Positions 46,970 to 55,092 of a stretch of DNA of 64,000 bases are shown piece after piece. The notes under the pieces were generated by a model. It did not search any database and was not told where the DNA came from. It was given only the letters and a program-made list of their open reading frames with translations. The first letter of the stretch is position 1; each line of letters begins with the position of its first letter. The stretch is from Paraburkholderia sejongensis (lineage in GTDB: Bacteria > Pseudomonadota > Gammaproteobacteria > Burkholderiales > Burkholderiaceae). A program made the translations under genes and the position numbers. Location of the stretch: assembly GCF_020880815.1 (NCBI RefSeq), contig NZ_JAJITD010000020.1, positions 78,224 to 142,223 of the forward strand, written 5' to 3'.

Positions 46970-49638
46970 GACAGCGGCGCGAGAGTCGAAAGCAACGCGC
47001 GGGCTTCGGTACGCGTGGCCGGATCGTTGGCTTCGATCACTTCGTTGATCAGTGCGCGGGCACCCGCGAGGTCACCGAGTTCGATGTACTCGGAGGCCAG
47101 TTCGAGCTTGTTGCGCGCGATGCGGCCGAGATCGGCCGGCGTGAAGTCCGGTAGCGGCTGCGCCTGGCTCGGCGGCAATTCGAGGTCGAAGTCGAGCTTC
47201 AGCGCGCCGAAACCAGGGCCGCCGAGGCCGGCGACGGCGCCGTGGCCCGCGGTGCCGGCGGCGATTTCGTCGGCGATGTGCGGAACCTCGTGGTCCGGGT
47301 CGGGCACTGGGAACGCTTGTTTCGCGGTGGTTTCCGGCGATGCGACCGGTTGCGTCGACAGCGAGGTCGAGATGCCGGCACTATCGGGCGGCAATTCGAT
47401 GCGCGGCGGCAACGGCATGTCCAGGCTGCCGAACGCGGTGACGGCATCGCGGGGGAATTGGCCCGGCGGGGGCGGCGCCGGATGCGCCGGCGTCGGGGTA
47501 TCGCTGAACGGCTGACCGAACGGCGTGGCGGTGCGCGGTTCGATCTGGTGTTGCGTGAAATCAGGCACAGAAGATAGAGCGTCGAATGAGGTCTGCGATT
47601 CGGCTGCGCGAGCTTGGGCGGCGGCCGAAGAGGTTTCTGCGGGATGTGTGGTTGTAGTTGTACTGGTCGGTTGGTCTGCCGGTTGATTTGGCGTGGCGCC
47701 TTGTGGAGTTTCGTCGTCCCTCTGCAGACCGGGTGCGTGCGCGTCCTCCGCGCTACTGATTCCCGGTTCGAGCGGTTGCAGCGGCAACGCTTCCGCGCCG
47801 AGTTCCGCGGCGGCGGCGAGGCTGGCGGCGGTCGATGCCGCGGTCAGGTCTTCGTGGTGAGTCGGTGCGGGGGACTCGGCCGCGGCATTGGTTTCGCTGG
47901 TTGGCGGAATGCTCGCGAGGGGTTGCGTCGGGGCGATGGGTTCGGGGATCGGGTGGGTGGCTGCGTGATCAGCAGCTGCGTGGCCGGCTTCGGGTTCGGC
48001 TGCGTGATCCGCCGCGGCTTGCTGCGCTACTTGCCCGGTTGCCGCGCGTTCTGCTTCCGTACGCTCTGCCGCCAGTCGTTCCGCAGCAATACGCTCCGCT
48101 TCTGCCTGTTCGGCTTCTGCTGCGCGTTCAGCTTCCGCGACGCGTTCAGCACCTGTACGTTCTGCTTCCGCGCGTTCGGCCGCTGCGTGCTCAGCGGCAG
48201 AACGCTCTGCCGCAGCCTGCTCCGCCGCCACGCGTTCCGCTTCCGCGCGCTCCGCTTCCGCACGTTCCGCTTCCGCGCGCTCCGCGGCGGCCTGTTCAGC
48301 CGCTGCAGGTCCGGTCTGTGCATGTTCCGCTGCGGCCTGTTCGGTTGCCGCGCGCTCCGCTGCTACGTGCCCGGCCGCGGCCACAGCCGCCGCCTGACCA
48401 GCTACCTCAGCCGCATCCCGCGAATCATCGGTAGGGCCCGACTCCGCCGCCTCGACATTAGCCGCCTCCGCTGCACGAGCGGCAGCCGCGTTGTCGCGCT
48501 TGCGCCGTCCCATCCGCAACGCCGCGAGCAGCACGACCAGCGCCGCCCCCACCGCCCCGGCAATAGTCAGTTGCCGTTGCGACACCCCCCCGTCGTTGGA
48601 GGGCGCCGGCGCCACGTTCGCACGCCCCGGCGCGGTCGCCATTGCCGCGGCGGATCCACCCGTCGCCGGCTGCGCAGCGTTCGTCGGCGCGGCGCCCGAC
48701 GCTGCCGGCGCACCGCCAATCCCATGCTTCTGCAATTCCATCAACACGCGATTTTTCAGCGCCAGCAATTGCTGCAGGCTCGACACCTTCGGATGCGTCT
48801 GCGAAGCCGCCTGCGTGCCGGCAGTGGCGGGGGTTGTCGCGGGCGCCGTAGCCTGACCCGCCGGCGCGCTCGCGCCCGGTTGAACCGAGCCGGTCCACTC
48901 CTGCGCACCGCTTGCCGCCTGCGCCGCCGAACCCGCCACCGCTGCCGACGCACCCGTGGCACTCTCCGCCGCGCCGCTCACCTTCGCGTCGCTGGTTCCG
49001 GCGGGCGCGCTGGCACTGCCGGACGCCGCCGCCGGGGCCGGCGTCGCCGCGTGGTCCGCGGAACTGGCCGCGCTCGCCGCCGCCGCATTACCTTCCGCGA
49101 CACCGCTAGTCGCACCGGCTGCAGCTGCCACCGGCGCGGACGCCGAGCCAGACGGCGCGGATGCGCCCACAGCGCCCGAAGCCCCCGTCGCAACACCGGT
49201 CGAAGAAGCCGCCAACGCCCCCGACGCATCCAGCGCCGGCACGATCAACACCGCGCCCACTCGCAGGCGACTCGGGTTGTGATTGATGAACGCAGCCGGA
49301 TTGGTGTCGAACAGTGCATGCGTCGAGCGCACGAGTACCGCGGGGTCATGCGATTGCGTGATGGCGATCGCCACGTCATTCAGCGACTGTCCAGACCGAA
49401 CCGTGTACTGGCTCCCCGCCGCGATCGCCATCACCACCGTGGTCGTGACCGACGTGACCGACGCGGCATCCGGCGCGCTCGCGGCGTGCGCCGGCGCGGC
49501 TAGCGCATTGCCTGCGCCACCGCCCAACAGTGCCAAAGTCAAAGCGACGCCGGCGCTCAGCGCCGTCGGCCGGTTCGCGATTCGACCTTGATCGTTGTGA
49601 ATGGACATAGCCCGAAGAGCGGAGCGTCGAAGGTTCAT
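46966..49638 (-). CDS. fimV: FimV/HubP-like envelope protein
   Basis: An 890-residue protein. The start at 49638 has a strong GGGAG ribosome site and lies after the asd terminator; a longer frame to 49728 would overlap it. A signal/anchor (ALSAGVALTLALLGGGAGNALA) is followed by a LysM-like domain (YTVRSGQSLNDVAIAI). A second membrane segment lies near AGAVGAALVVLLAAL. A long Ala/Glu/Arg repeat region then precedes the conserved FimV C-terminal domain (NKLELASEYIELGDLAGARA). FimV/HubP proteins bind peptidoglycan and organise the cell pole and type IV pili. Confidence 0.9.
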   Translation of the reverse strand: MNLRRSALRAMSIHNDQGRIANRPTALSAGVALTLALLGGGAGNALAAPAHAASAPDAASVTSVTTTVVMAIAAGSQYTVRSGQSLNDVAIAITQSHDPAVLVRSTHALFDTNPAAFINHNPSRLRVGAVLIVPALDASGALAASSTGVATGASGAVGASAPSGSASAPVAAAAGATSGVAEGNAAAASAASSADHAATPAPAAASGSASAPAGTSDAKVSGAAESATGASAAVAGSAAQAASGAQEWTGSVQPGASAPAGQATAPATTPATAGTQAASQTHPKVSSLQQLLALKNRVLMELQKHGIGGAPAASGAAPTNAAQPATGGSAAAMATAPGRANVAPAPSNDGGVSQRQLTIAGAVGAALVVLLAALRMGRRKRDNAAAARAAEAANVEAAESGPTDDSRDAAEVAGQAAAVAAAGHVAAERAATEQAAAEHAQTGPAAAEQAAAERAEAERAEAERAEAERVAAEQAAAERSAAEHAAAERAEAERTGAERVAEAERAAEAEQAEAERIAAERLAAERTEAERAATGQVAQQAAADHAAEPEAGHAAADHAATHPIPEPIAPTQPLASIPPTSETNAAAESPAPTHHEDLTAASTAASLAAAAELGAEALPLQPLEPGISSAEDAHAPGLQRDDETPQGATPNQPADQPTSTTTTTHPAETSSAAAQARAAESQTSFDALSSVPDFTQHQIEPRTATPFGQPFSDTPTPAHPAPPPPGQFPRDAVTAFGSLDMPLPPRIELPPDSAGISTSLSTQPVASPETTAKQAFPVPDPDHEVPHIADEIAAGTAGHGAVAGLGGPGFGALKLDFDLELPPSQAQPLPDFTPADLGRIARNKLELASEYIELGDLAGARALINEVIEANDPATRTEARALLSTLAPLS
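48030..48375. repeat. Ala-Glu-Arg coding repeats in fimV
   Basis: Many short units encoding AERAEAERAEAE-like stretches fall at roughly residues 420-535 of the FimV-like protein. The DNA is an irregular 15-bp-like repetition. The protein segment should form a long charged helix or coiled coil. Copy number may vary between strains. Confidence 0.7.
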
Positions 49639-49711
49639 CGGGACTCCCGGCGCGTCAGCGCGCGGCCTGTTTTGCGGATGGAAAGAGACAAGATGATCGG
49701 AGCACACAATG

Positions 49712-49739
49712 AAAAAAGCGCCGCGCAAGCGCGACGCTT
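49712..49739 (-). terminator. Intrinsic terminator of asd
   Basis: AAGCGCCGCGC (49716-49726) pairs with GCGCGACGCTT (49729-49739) with one mismatch and a 2-nt AA turn. On the minus strand a TTTTTT run follows. It ends the leu-asd transcript before fimV. Confidence 0.85.
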
Positions 49740-49776
49740 CTTGAGTTGTCTACGCGTCGTGAGCGCGTAGTTTACT

Positions 49777-50898
49777 TTACTTGTCGAGCACAATGCGAAG
49801 CATGCGACGCAGCGGTTCCGCCGCGCCCCACAGCAGCTGGTCGCCGACCGTGAACGCCGACAGATATTCGCCGCCCATCGCGAGCTTGCGCACGCGGCCG
49901 ACCGGCACCGTCAGCGTACCGGTGACGACCGCCGGGGACAGATCGCGCATCGACGCTTCGCGCTCGTTCGGTACGACCTTCACCCAGTCGTTGGCCGACG
50001 CGAGGATGTCGTTCACTTCGTCGAGCGGCACGTCCTTGTTCAGCTTGATCGTCAGCGCCTGCGAGTGGCAGCGCATTGCGCCGATCCGCACGCACAAGCC
50101 GTCGACCGGAATCGAGCCCGGCGTACCCATGGCAGGCTTGCCGAGAATCTTGTTGGTCTCGGCACCGCCCTTCCACTCTTCCTTCGACATGCCGTTGCCG
50201 AGATCCTTGTCGATCCACGGAATCAGCGAGCCGGCGAGCGGCACGCCGAAGTTGGAAGTCGGCATGCTGTCGCTGTTCATCGCTTCCAGCACGCGGCGAT
50301 CGATGTCGAGAATCGCCGAAGCCGGATCGGCCAGCTCGTTCTTCACCGCGCTGTTCAGCGTGCCCATCTGCGACAGCAGTTCGCGCATGTTCTGCGCACC
50401 GGCACCCGAGGCCGCCTGGTACGTCATCGCCGTCATCCAGTCGACGAGGTTTTCGCGGAACAGGCCGCCCAACGCCATCAGCATCAGGCTGACCGTGCAG
50501 TTGCCGCCGATGAAATTCTTCTGGCCCTTCACGAGCGCGTTCTTGATCACATCGAGGTTGACCGGATCGAGAATGATGACCGCGTCGTCCTTCATGCGCA
50601 GCGACGAAGCCGCGTCGATCCAGTAGCCGTTCCAGCCGGCCGCACGCAGCTTCGGGAACACTTCGTTGGTGTAGTCGCCGCCCTGGCACGAGATGATCGC
50701 GTCGCACTTCTTCAGGTCGTCGATGCTTGTCGCATCCTTGAGCTTGGTCTCGTTCTTGGCGAACGACGGCGCGTTGCCGCCCGCGTTGCTGGTGCTGAAA
50801 AACACCGGTTCGATCAAGTCGAAATCGCCTTCCTGCTGCATGCGTTGCATCAGGACGCTGCCGACCATGCCGCGCCAACCTACGAGACCTACGTTCAT
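49777..50898 (-). CDS. asd: Aspartate-semialdehyde dehydrogenase
   Basis: A 373-residue enzyme that reduces aspartyl phosphate to aspartate semialdehyde, the branch point to lysine, threonine, isoleucine and methionine. NVGLVGWRGMVGSVLMQRM binds NADP, and the catalytic Cys is in FIGGNCTVSLML. It starts at 50898 with AAGGG upstream; a longer in-frame start has no ribosome site. A possible Ile/Thr-rich leader peptide lies 84 bp before it, and a terminator follows. Confidence 0.97.
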   Translation of the reverse strand: MNVGLVGWRGMVGSVLMQRMQQEGDFDLIEPVFFSTSNAGGNAPSFAKNETKLKDATSIDDLKKCDAIISCQGGDYTNEVFPKLRAAGWNGYWIDAASSLRMKDDAVIILDPVNLDVIKNALVKGQKNFIGGNCTVSLMLMALGGLFRENLVDWMTAMTYQAASGAGAQNMRELLSQMGTLNSAVKNELADPASAILDIDRRVLEAMNSDSMPTSNFGVPLAGSLIPWIDKDLGNGMSKEEWKGGAETNKILGKPAMGTPGSIPVDGLCVRIGAMRCHSQALTIKLNKDVPLDEVNDILASANDWVKVVPNEREASMRDLSPAVVTGTLTVPVGRVRKLAMGGEYLSAFTVGDQLLWGAAEPLRRMLRIVLDK

Positions 50899-51111
50899 GA
50901 CTTCATACCCTTCGAATGGAAACTTCCCCGCATCTTTGCCCGCAGTGACCGCGCGGGGAAGATGGGCGGACACAACGGACGATCAGCGCTTCGTGATCGT
51001 TTTCGGGGTAATCGTTTTGATGGTAATGGCGAACTCGATCGCACGGGCAGTGATGCCGTGCTGTTTGGAAATCGAGGAGATTTGGGAGATCTGGGCCATC
51101 GCCACAATATA
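50899..51111 (-). promoter_or_regulatory. Possible attenuator-like leader of asd
   Basis: Read on the minus strand: a TATATT -10-like element (51106-51111) lies 6 nt before an ATG at 51099. A 38-codon Ile/Thr-rich frame ends at 50983. Then CTTCCCCGC (50961-50953) can pair with GCGGGGAAG (50931-50923) in a 9-bp stem. The same left arm can instead pair with the intervening GCGGGC...AAAGATG (50945-50933). These structures exclude each other. No U run follows the 9-bp stem, so control at translation is as likely as termination. Confidence 0.35.
50983..51099 (-). CDS. Possible Ile/Thr-rich leader peptide of asd
   Basis: A 38-codon frame, MAQISQISSISKQHGITARA followed by IEFAITIKTITPKTITKR. Nine residues are Ile and six Thr, concentrated at the end as ITIKTIT..TIT, much like E. 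coli ThrL. Asd supplies the threonine/isoleucine branch, so such a leader would make sense. There is no ribosome site; a TATATT 6 nt upstream of the ATG would produce an almost leaderless mRNA. The DNA contains short repeats (AATCGTTTT-like), so a chance frame is possible. Confidence 0.35.
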   Translation of the reverse strand: MAQISQISSISKQHGITARAIEFAITIKTITPKTITKR

Positions 51112-51290
51112 CACGAAAACTCGAATCCGGCGGCGCCTGGTGGCGCGCCGGTCACACGATGCAGCGGATCAAGCGCGAATCGGCCCGAAAGAGCGGCCGA
51201 TTCGTAGATGCCGGGCTTTTCACGGCCCGGCGGATTTGCTGCAAAACTAGGGATTGCCTACTACCTGAACGCGCATTCGCGCGCTCTGCA

Positions 51291-52358
51291 TTACAGCGCC
51301 GCGACGACCGCGTCGCCCATCGCGGCGGTGCCAACCTGCTTGCAACCCGGCGTGAGGATGTCGCCGGTGCGATAGCCCTGCTCGAGCACCTTCTTCACCG
51401 CGTTTTCGATGCGATCGGCCTGCTCGGCCTTGTTCAGCGAATAGCGCAGCATCATCGCAGCGGACAGGATCGTGGCGAGCGGATTCGCGACGCCCTTGCC
51501 GGCGATGTCCGGCGCCGAACCGTGCGACGGCTCATACAAGCCCTTGTTGTTCTTGTCGAGCGACGCCGACGGCAGCATGCCGATCGAGCCCGTCAGCATC
51601 GCGGCTTCGTCGGACAGGATGTCGCCGAACATGTTGCCGGTCACGATCACGTCGAACGATTTCGGTGCCTTCACGAGCTGCATCGCCGCGTTGTCGACGT
51701 ACATGTGCGACAGCTCGACGTCAGCGTATTCCTTCGACACGTCGATCATCACGTCCTTCCAGAACTGCGACGTTTCGAGCACGTTCGATTTGTCGACCGA
51801 GCACAACTTCTTGCCGCGCTTTTGCGCCGCCTGCAACGCGACGTGCGCGATGCGGCGCACTTCCGGCTCCGCATAACGCATCGTGTCGAAGCCTTCCTTC
51901 GCGCCGGCGAACAGGCCGTCCGGCGACGAACGCACGCCGCGCGGCGCGCCGAAGTAGATGTCGCCGTTCAGCTCGCGCACGATCAGGATGTCGAGACCCG
52001 AAACGATCTCTTCCTTCAGCGACGACGCGCCGGTCAGTTGGGGATAGCAGATCGCCGGGCGGAAGTTCGCGAACAGTTCGAGGTGCTTGCGCAGACCGAG
52101 AATGGCCTGCTCCGGACGCAGCGCGCGTTCGAGCTTGTCGTACTTCCAGTCGCCGACCGCGCCGAACAGGATCGCATCGGCCTCTTTCGCCAGTGCGAGC
52201 GTCGAATCGGGCAGCGGATGGCCCTTCGCTTCGTAGCCCGCGCCGCCGACCGGCGCTTCTTCGAGTTCGAACTTCTCCCCGAGCACGTTCAGGACCTTGA
52301 CGGCCTCCTTGACGATTTCGGGACCGATGCCGTCGCCCGGCAACACTGCGATCTTCAT
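51291..52358 (-). CDS. leuB: 3-isopropylmalate dehydrogenase
   Basis: A 355-residue enzyme of leucine synthesis that oxidatively decarboxylates 3-isopropylmalate. MKIAVLPGDGIGPEIVKEAV is the standard N-terminus, so the start is 52358 rather than the longer frame. Active-site and NAD regions include YADVELSHMYVDNAAMQL and EPSHGSAPDIAGKG. It lies downstream of leuD. Confidence 0.97.
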   Translation of the reverse strand: MKIAVLPGDGIGPEIVKEAVKVLNVLGEKFELEEAPVGGAGYEAKGHPLPDSTLALAKEADAILFGAVGDWKYDKLERALRPEQAILGLRKHLELFANFRPAICYPQLTGASSLKEEIVSGLDILIVRELNGDIYFGAPRGVRSSPDGLFAGAKEGFDTMRYAEPEVRRIAHVALQAAQKRGKKLCSVDKSNVLETSQFWKDVMIDVSKEYADVELSHMYVDNAAMQLVKAPKSFDVIVTGNMFGDILSDEAAMLTGSIGMLPSASLDKNNKGLYEPSHGSAPDIAGKGVANPLATILSAAMMLRYSLNKAEQADRIENAVKKVLEQGYRTGDILTPGCKQVGTAAMGDAVVAAL

Positions 52359-52444
52359 GCGAATTCCTTGATGATTATGTCGAGACTGGGAGCGCGAACC
52401 GCGCGCGGGCCAGCGCACCTCGGTGCGCCGATGCCCTCACGCAT

Positions 52445-53098
52445 TTAACCGACGAGGCGGTTGTTCAGCCACGGCTGCTTCGCGAGACGTTCGGCTTCGT
52501 ACTGACGAATCTTGTCGGCGTGACGCAGCGTCAGACCGATGTCGTCGAAGCCGTTGAGCAGGCAGTACTTACGGAATGCCGCGACGTCGAACGGGTAGGC
52601 GGTTGTGCCGTCGGCGGTGCGCACGACTTGCGCGTCGAGGTCGACCGTCAGCTCGAAGCCGTTGAACGCATACGTTTCGTTGAACAGATGATCGACCTGC
52701 TGTTCGGTCAGCACGATCGGCAGCAGGCCGTTCTTGAAGCAGTTGTTGTAGAAGATGTCGGCGAAGCTCGGCGCGATGATCGCGCGAAAGCCGTACTGCT
52801 GCAGTGCCCACGGCGCGTGTTCGCGCGAGCTGCCGCAACCGAAATTCTTGCGCGCGAGCAGCACCGAGGCGCCCTGATAACGCGGCTGGTTGAGCACGAA
52901 GTCCGGGTTCAGCGGACGCTTCGCGTTGTCCTGACCCGGCTCGCCGTGGTCGAGGTAGCGCCATTCGTCGAATGCGTTCGGACCGAAGCCCGTGCGTTTG
53001 ATCGACTTCAGGAACTGCTTCGGAATGATCGCGTCCGTGTCGACGTTCTCGCGATCGAGCGGCGCCACGACGCCGGTGTGTACGATGAATTTATCCAT
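52445..53098 (-). CDS. leuD: 3-isopropylmalate dehydratase small subunit
   Basis: A 217-residue swivelling domain that pairs with LeuC in isomerising isopropylmalate. VAPLDRENVDTDAIIPKQFL opens it, and FGCGSSREHAPWALQQYGF is the conserved substrate-binding loop. It is separated from leuC by the entericidin gene. Confidence 0.97.
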   Translation of the reverse strand: MDKFIVHTGVVAPLDRENVDTDAIIPKQFLKSIKRTGFGPNAFDEWRYLDHGEPGQDNAKRPLNPDFVLNQPRYQGASVLLARKNFGCGSSREHAPWALQQYGFRAIIAPSFADIFYNNCFKNGLLPIVLTEQQVDHLFNETYAFNGFELTVDLDAQVVRTADGTTAYPFDVAAFRKYCLLNGFDDIGLTLRHADKIRQYEAERLAKQPWLNNRLVG

Positions 53099-53184
53099 GA
53101 CGCTTGCGCCTGTCTGAAGACCGGACGCTGCGGCTGGCGGCGTGAAAGCCGCGCGCCGCAGCGCCGGTAAAAATCAAAAACCGC

Positions 53185-53340
53185 TTATTTGTCAGCGTGA
53201 TTGCTGATCGAATTGCCGAGGTGCGACATGTCCTCGCCAAATCCGTGCACCGTGTTGCAACCGGCCAGACCGAGCAGAAGCCCGGCCAGCGTGCCGAGTG
53301 CGAAGCGGCGCAATAGAGTGGTGCGATTCATGTTCTTCAT
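53185..53340 (-). CDS. Entericidin A/B family lipoprotein
   Basis: A 51-residue lipoprotein. The N-terminus MKNMNRTTLLRRFALGTLAG leads into the lipobox LGLAGC, followed by a short tail with the entericidin pattern GFGEDMSHLGNSISNHA. Entericidins are small cell-envelope lipoproteins linked to a toxin/antidote pair in enterics, but a single copy is common elsewhere. Starts at 53352 (overlapping the leuC stop as ATGA) and 53331 are also possible. Confidence 0.85.
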   Translation of the reverse strand: MKNMNRTTLLRRFALGTLAGLLLGLAGCNTVHGFGEDMSHLGNSISNHADK

Positions 53341-53348
53341 CATGCGAG

Positions 53349-54758
53349 TCATCCAAGCTTGCGAATATCGACGAAATGCCCTTCGATGGCCGCAGCCGCT
53401 GCCATCGCGGGGCTCACCAGGTGAGTGCGGCCACCGGCGCCCTGACGACCTTCGAAATTGCGGTTCGACGTGGACGCGCAACGCTCGCCCGGATCGAGCC
53501 GGTCGGCGTTCATCGCGAGACACATCGAACAACCCGGCTCGCGCCATTCGAAGCCGGCGTCGGTAAAGACCTTGTCGAGGCCTTCACGCTCCGCCTGCGC
53601 CTTCACGAGCCCCGAACCCGGCACGACCATCGCCAGACGGATGTTCGGCGCCACGCGGCGGCCCAGCTTCTTCACGACGTAAGCCGCGGCGCGAATGTCT
53701 TCAATGCGCGCATTGGTGCACGACCCGATGAAGATTTTATCCGGCTTGATCGACTCGATCGGCGCATTCGGCTCGAGCGCCATGTACTTGAGCGCGCGTT
53801 CCATCGCGTCGCGCTTGACCGGGTCCTTTTCGCGCTCCGGATCCGGCACGCGGCCGTCGACCGACGTGACCATTTCCGGCGACGTGCCCCACGTGACCTG
53901 CGGCACGATATCGGCGGCGTTCAGCTCGACCACGCGGTCGAACTGCGCGCCTTCGTCGGACTTGAACTGCTTCCAGTACTCGACCGCGTGATCCCACTCG
54001 ACGCCCTGCGGCGAGTACGGACGGCCCTTCAGGTATTCGATCGTGGTGTCATCGACCGCGACCATGCCGGCGCGCGCGCCCGCTTCGATCGCCATGTTGC
54101 AGACCGTCATGCGGCCCTCCATGGTCAGCGCGCGAATCGTCGAGCCGCCGAATTCGATCGCGTAGCCGGTGCCGCCCGCGGTGCCGATCTTGCCGATGAT
54201 CGCGAGCACGATGTCCTTCGCGGTACAGCCGCGCGGCAGTTGGCCCTCGACCTTCACGAGCATGTTCTTGCTCTTCTTCTGCAGCAGCGTTTGCGTGGCC
54301 AGCACGTGTTCGACTTCCGACGTGCCAATGCCGTGCGCGAGCGCGCCGAACGCGCCGTGCGTGGACGTGTGCGAGTCGCCGCAGACGATGGTCATGCCCG
54401 GCAGCGTCGCGCCCTGCTCCGGCCCGATGATGTGGACGATGCCCTGACGCACGTCGGTCATCTTGAACTGGGTGATGCCGTAGGCGTCGCAGTTCGTGTC
54501 GAGCGTGTCTACCTGCAGCTTCGACACGGGATCGGCGATGCCGTGGCTACGGTCGGTGGTCGGCACGTTGTGATCGGACACGGCCAGGTTCGCGCTGATG
54601 CGCCATACCGGACGCTCGGCCATCTTCAGGCCTTCGAATGCCTGCGGGCTGGTCACTTCGTGCAGCAGATGGCGGTCGATATAGAGAATCGCGGTACCGT
54701 CGTCTTCCGTGTGGATCACGTGGGTGTTCCACAATTTGTCGTAGAGAGTCTGTGCCAT
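53349..54758 (-). CDS. leuC: 3-isopropylmalate dehydratase large subunit
   Basis: A 469-residue aconitase-family enzyme. The [4Fe-4S] ligands are Cys in VCGDSHTSTHGAFG, IGSCTNARIEDI and PGCSMCLAMN. It is the first gene of the leuC-entericidin-leuD-leuB run and probably of a transcript reaching asd. A CATAAT hexamer upstream may be a -10 element, without a clear -35. Confidence 0.97.
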   Translation of the reverse strand: MAQTLYDKLWNTHVIHTEDDGTAILYIDRHLLHEVTSPQAFEGLKMAERPVWRISANLAVSDHNVPTTDRSHGIADPVSKLQVDTLDTNCDAYGITQFKMTDVRQGIVHIIGPEQGATLPGMTIVCGDSHTSTHGAFGALAHGIGTSEVEHVLATQTLLQKKSKNMLVKVEGQLPRGCTAKDIVLAIIGKIGTAGGTGYAIEFGGSTIRALTMEGRMTVCNMAIEAGARAGMVAVDDTTIEYLKGRPYSPQGVEWDHAVEYWKQFKSDEGAQFDRVVELNAADIVPQVTWGTSPEMVTSVDGRVPDPEREKDPVKRDAMERALKYMALEPNAPIESIKPDKIFIGSCTNARIEDIRAAAYVVKKLGRRVAPNIRLAMVVPGSGLVKAQAEREGLDKVFTDAGFEWREPGCSMCLAMNADRLDPGERCASTSNRNFEGRQGAGGRTHLVSPAMAAAAAIEGHFVDIRKLG

Positions 54759-55092
54759 GGTATGCGGGGTAGTAATGACTTCGGGCTGACTATGTCGGTC
54801 GATTATGCCACGCAGTTGGACGGCGCGGAGCCCTCATCGAGGCGAAAAACCGATAAAAAACAGGGAGTTGGGTGGTAGTGGCGATACCTGTATCGGTGTT
54901 ACCCGGCAAGCATGCGGGGGCCGACGGTGCGTGTGGCGACGCCTGCGCAAGCGCAAGCGCAAGCGGCCGCGCAAAGAGAAACGCCCCAACGGGAAACCCG
55001 TTGGGGCGTTTTATTCACTCAGGCTTCACGCTCTGACACGGCACGAATGAATGCCGCGAACCGGAGCGCGTAGCGCTGTCGCTCAGCGCTGT
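54759..55092. other. leuC-gltA spacer, 334 bp
   Basis: Contains the leuC upstream region, three perfect tandem GCGCAA hexamers (54945-54962) and the gltA terminator. No leucine-rich leader frame and no supported gene were seen here. Confidence 0.5.
54981..55012 (-). terminator. Intrinsic terminator of gltA (bidirectional)
   Basis: ACGCCCCAACGGG (54981-54993) pairs perfectly with CCCGTTGGGGCGT (54997-55009) around an AAA loop. T-rich sequence lies on both sides (TTTTA on plus, TTTCTCTTT on minus). It lies about 85 bp after the gltA stop. Confidence 0.9.

Noticed and set aside
49639..49728. 30-codon N-terminal extension of fimV
   Set aside because: It would start inside the asd terminator; GGGAG precedes the ATG at 49638.
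50899..50973. 25-codon N-terminal extension of asd
   Set aside because: It would cover the hairpin region and has no ribosome site; Asd proteins begin at MNVGLVGWRG.
51210..51231. Hairpin GCCGGGC/GCCCGGC as a leuB terminator
   Set aside because: No U tract follows on the minus strand; it may be only structural.
54759..54980. Leucine-type leader peptide before leuC
   Set aside because: No short frame rich in leucine codons was seen in the upstream region.
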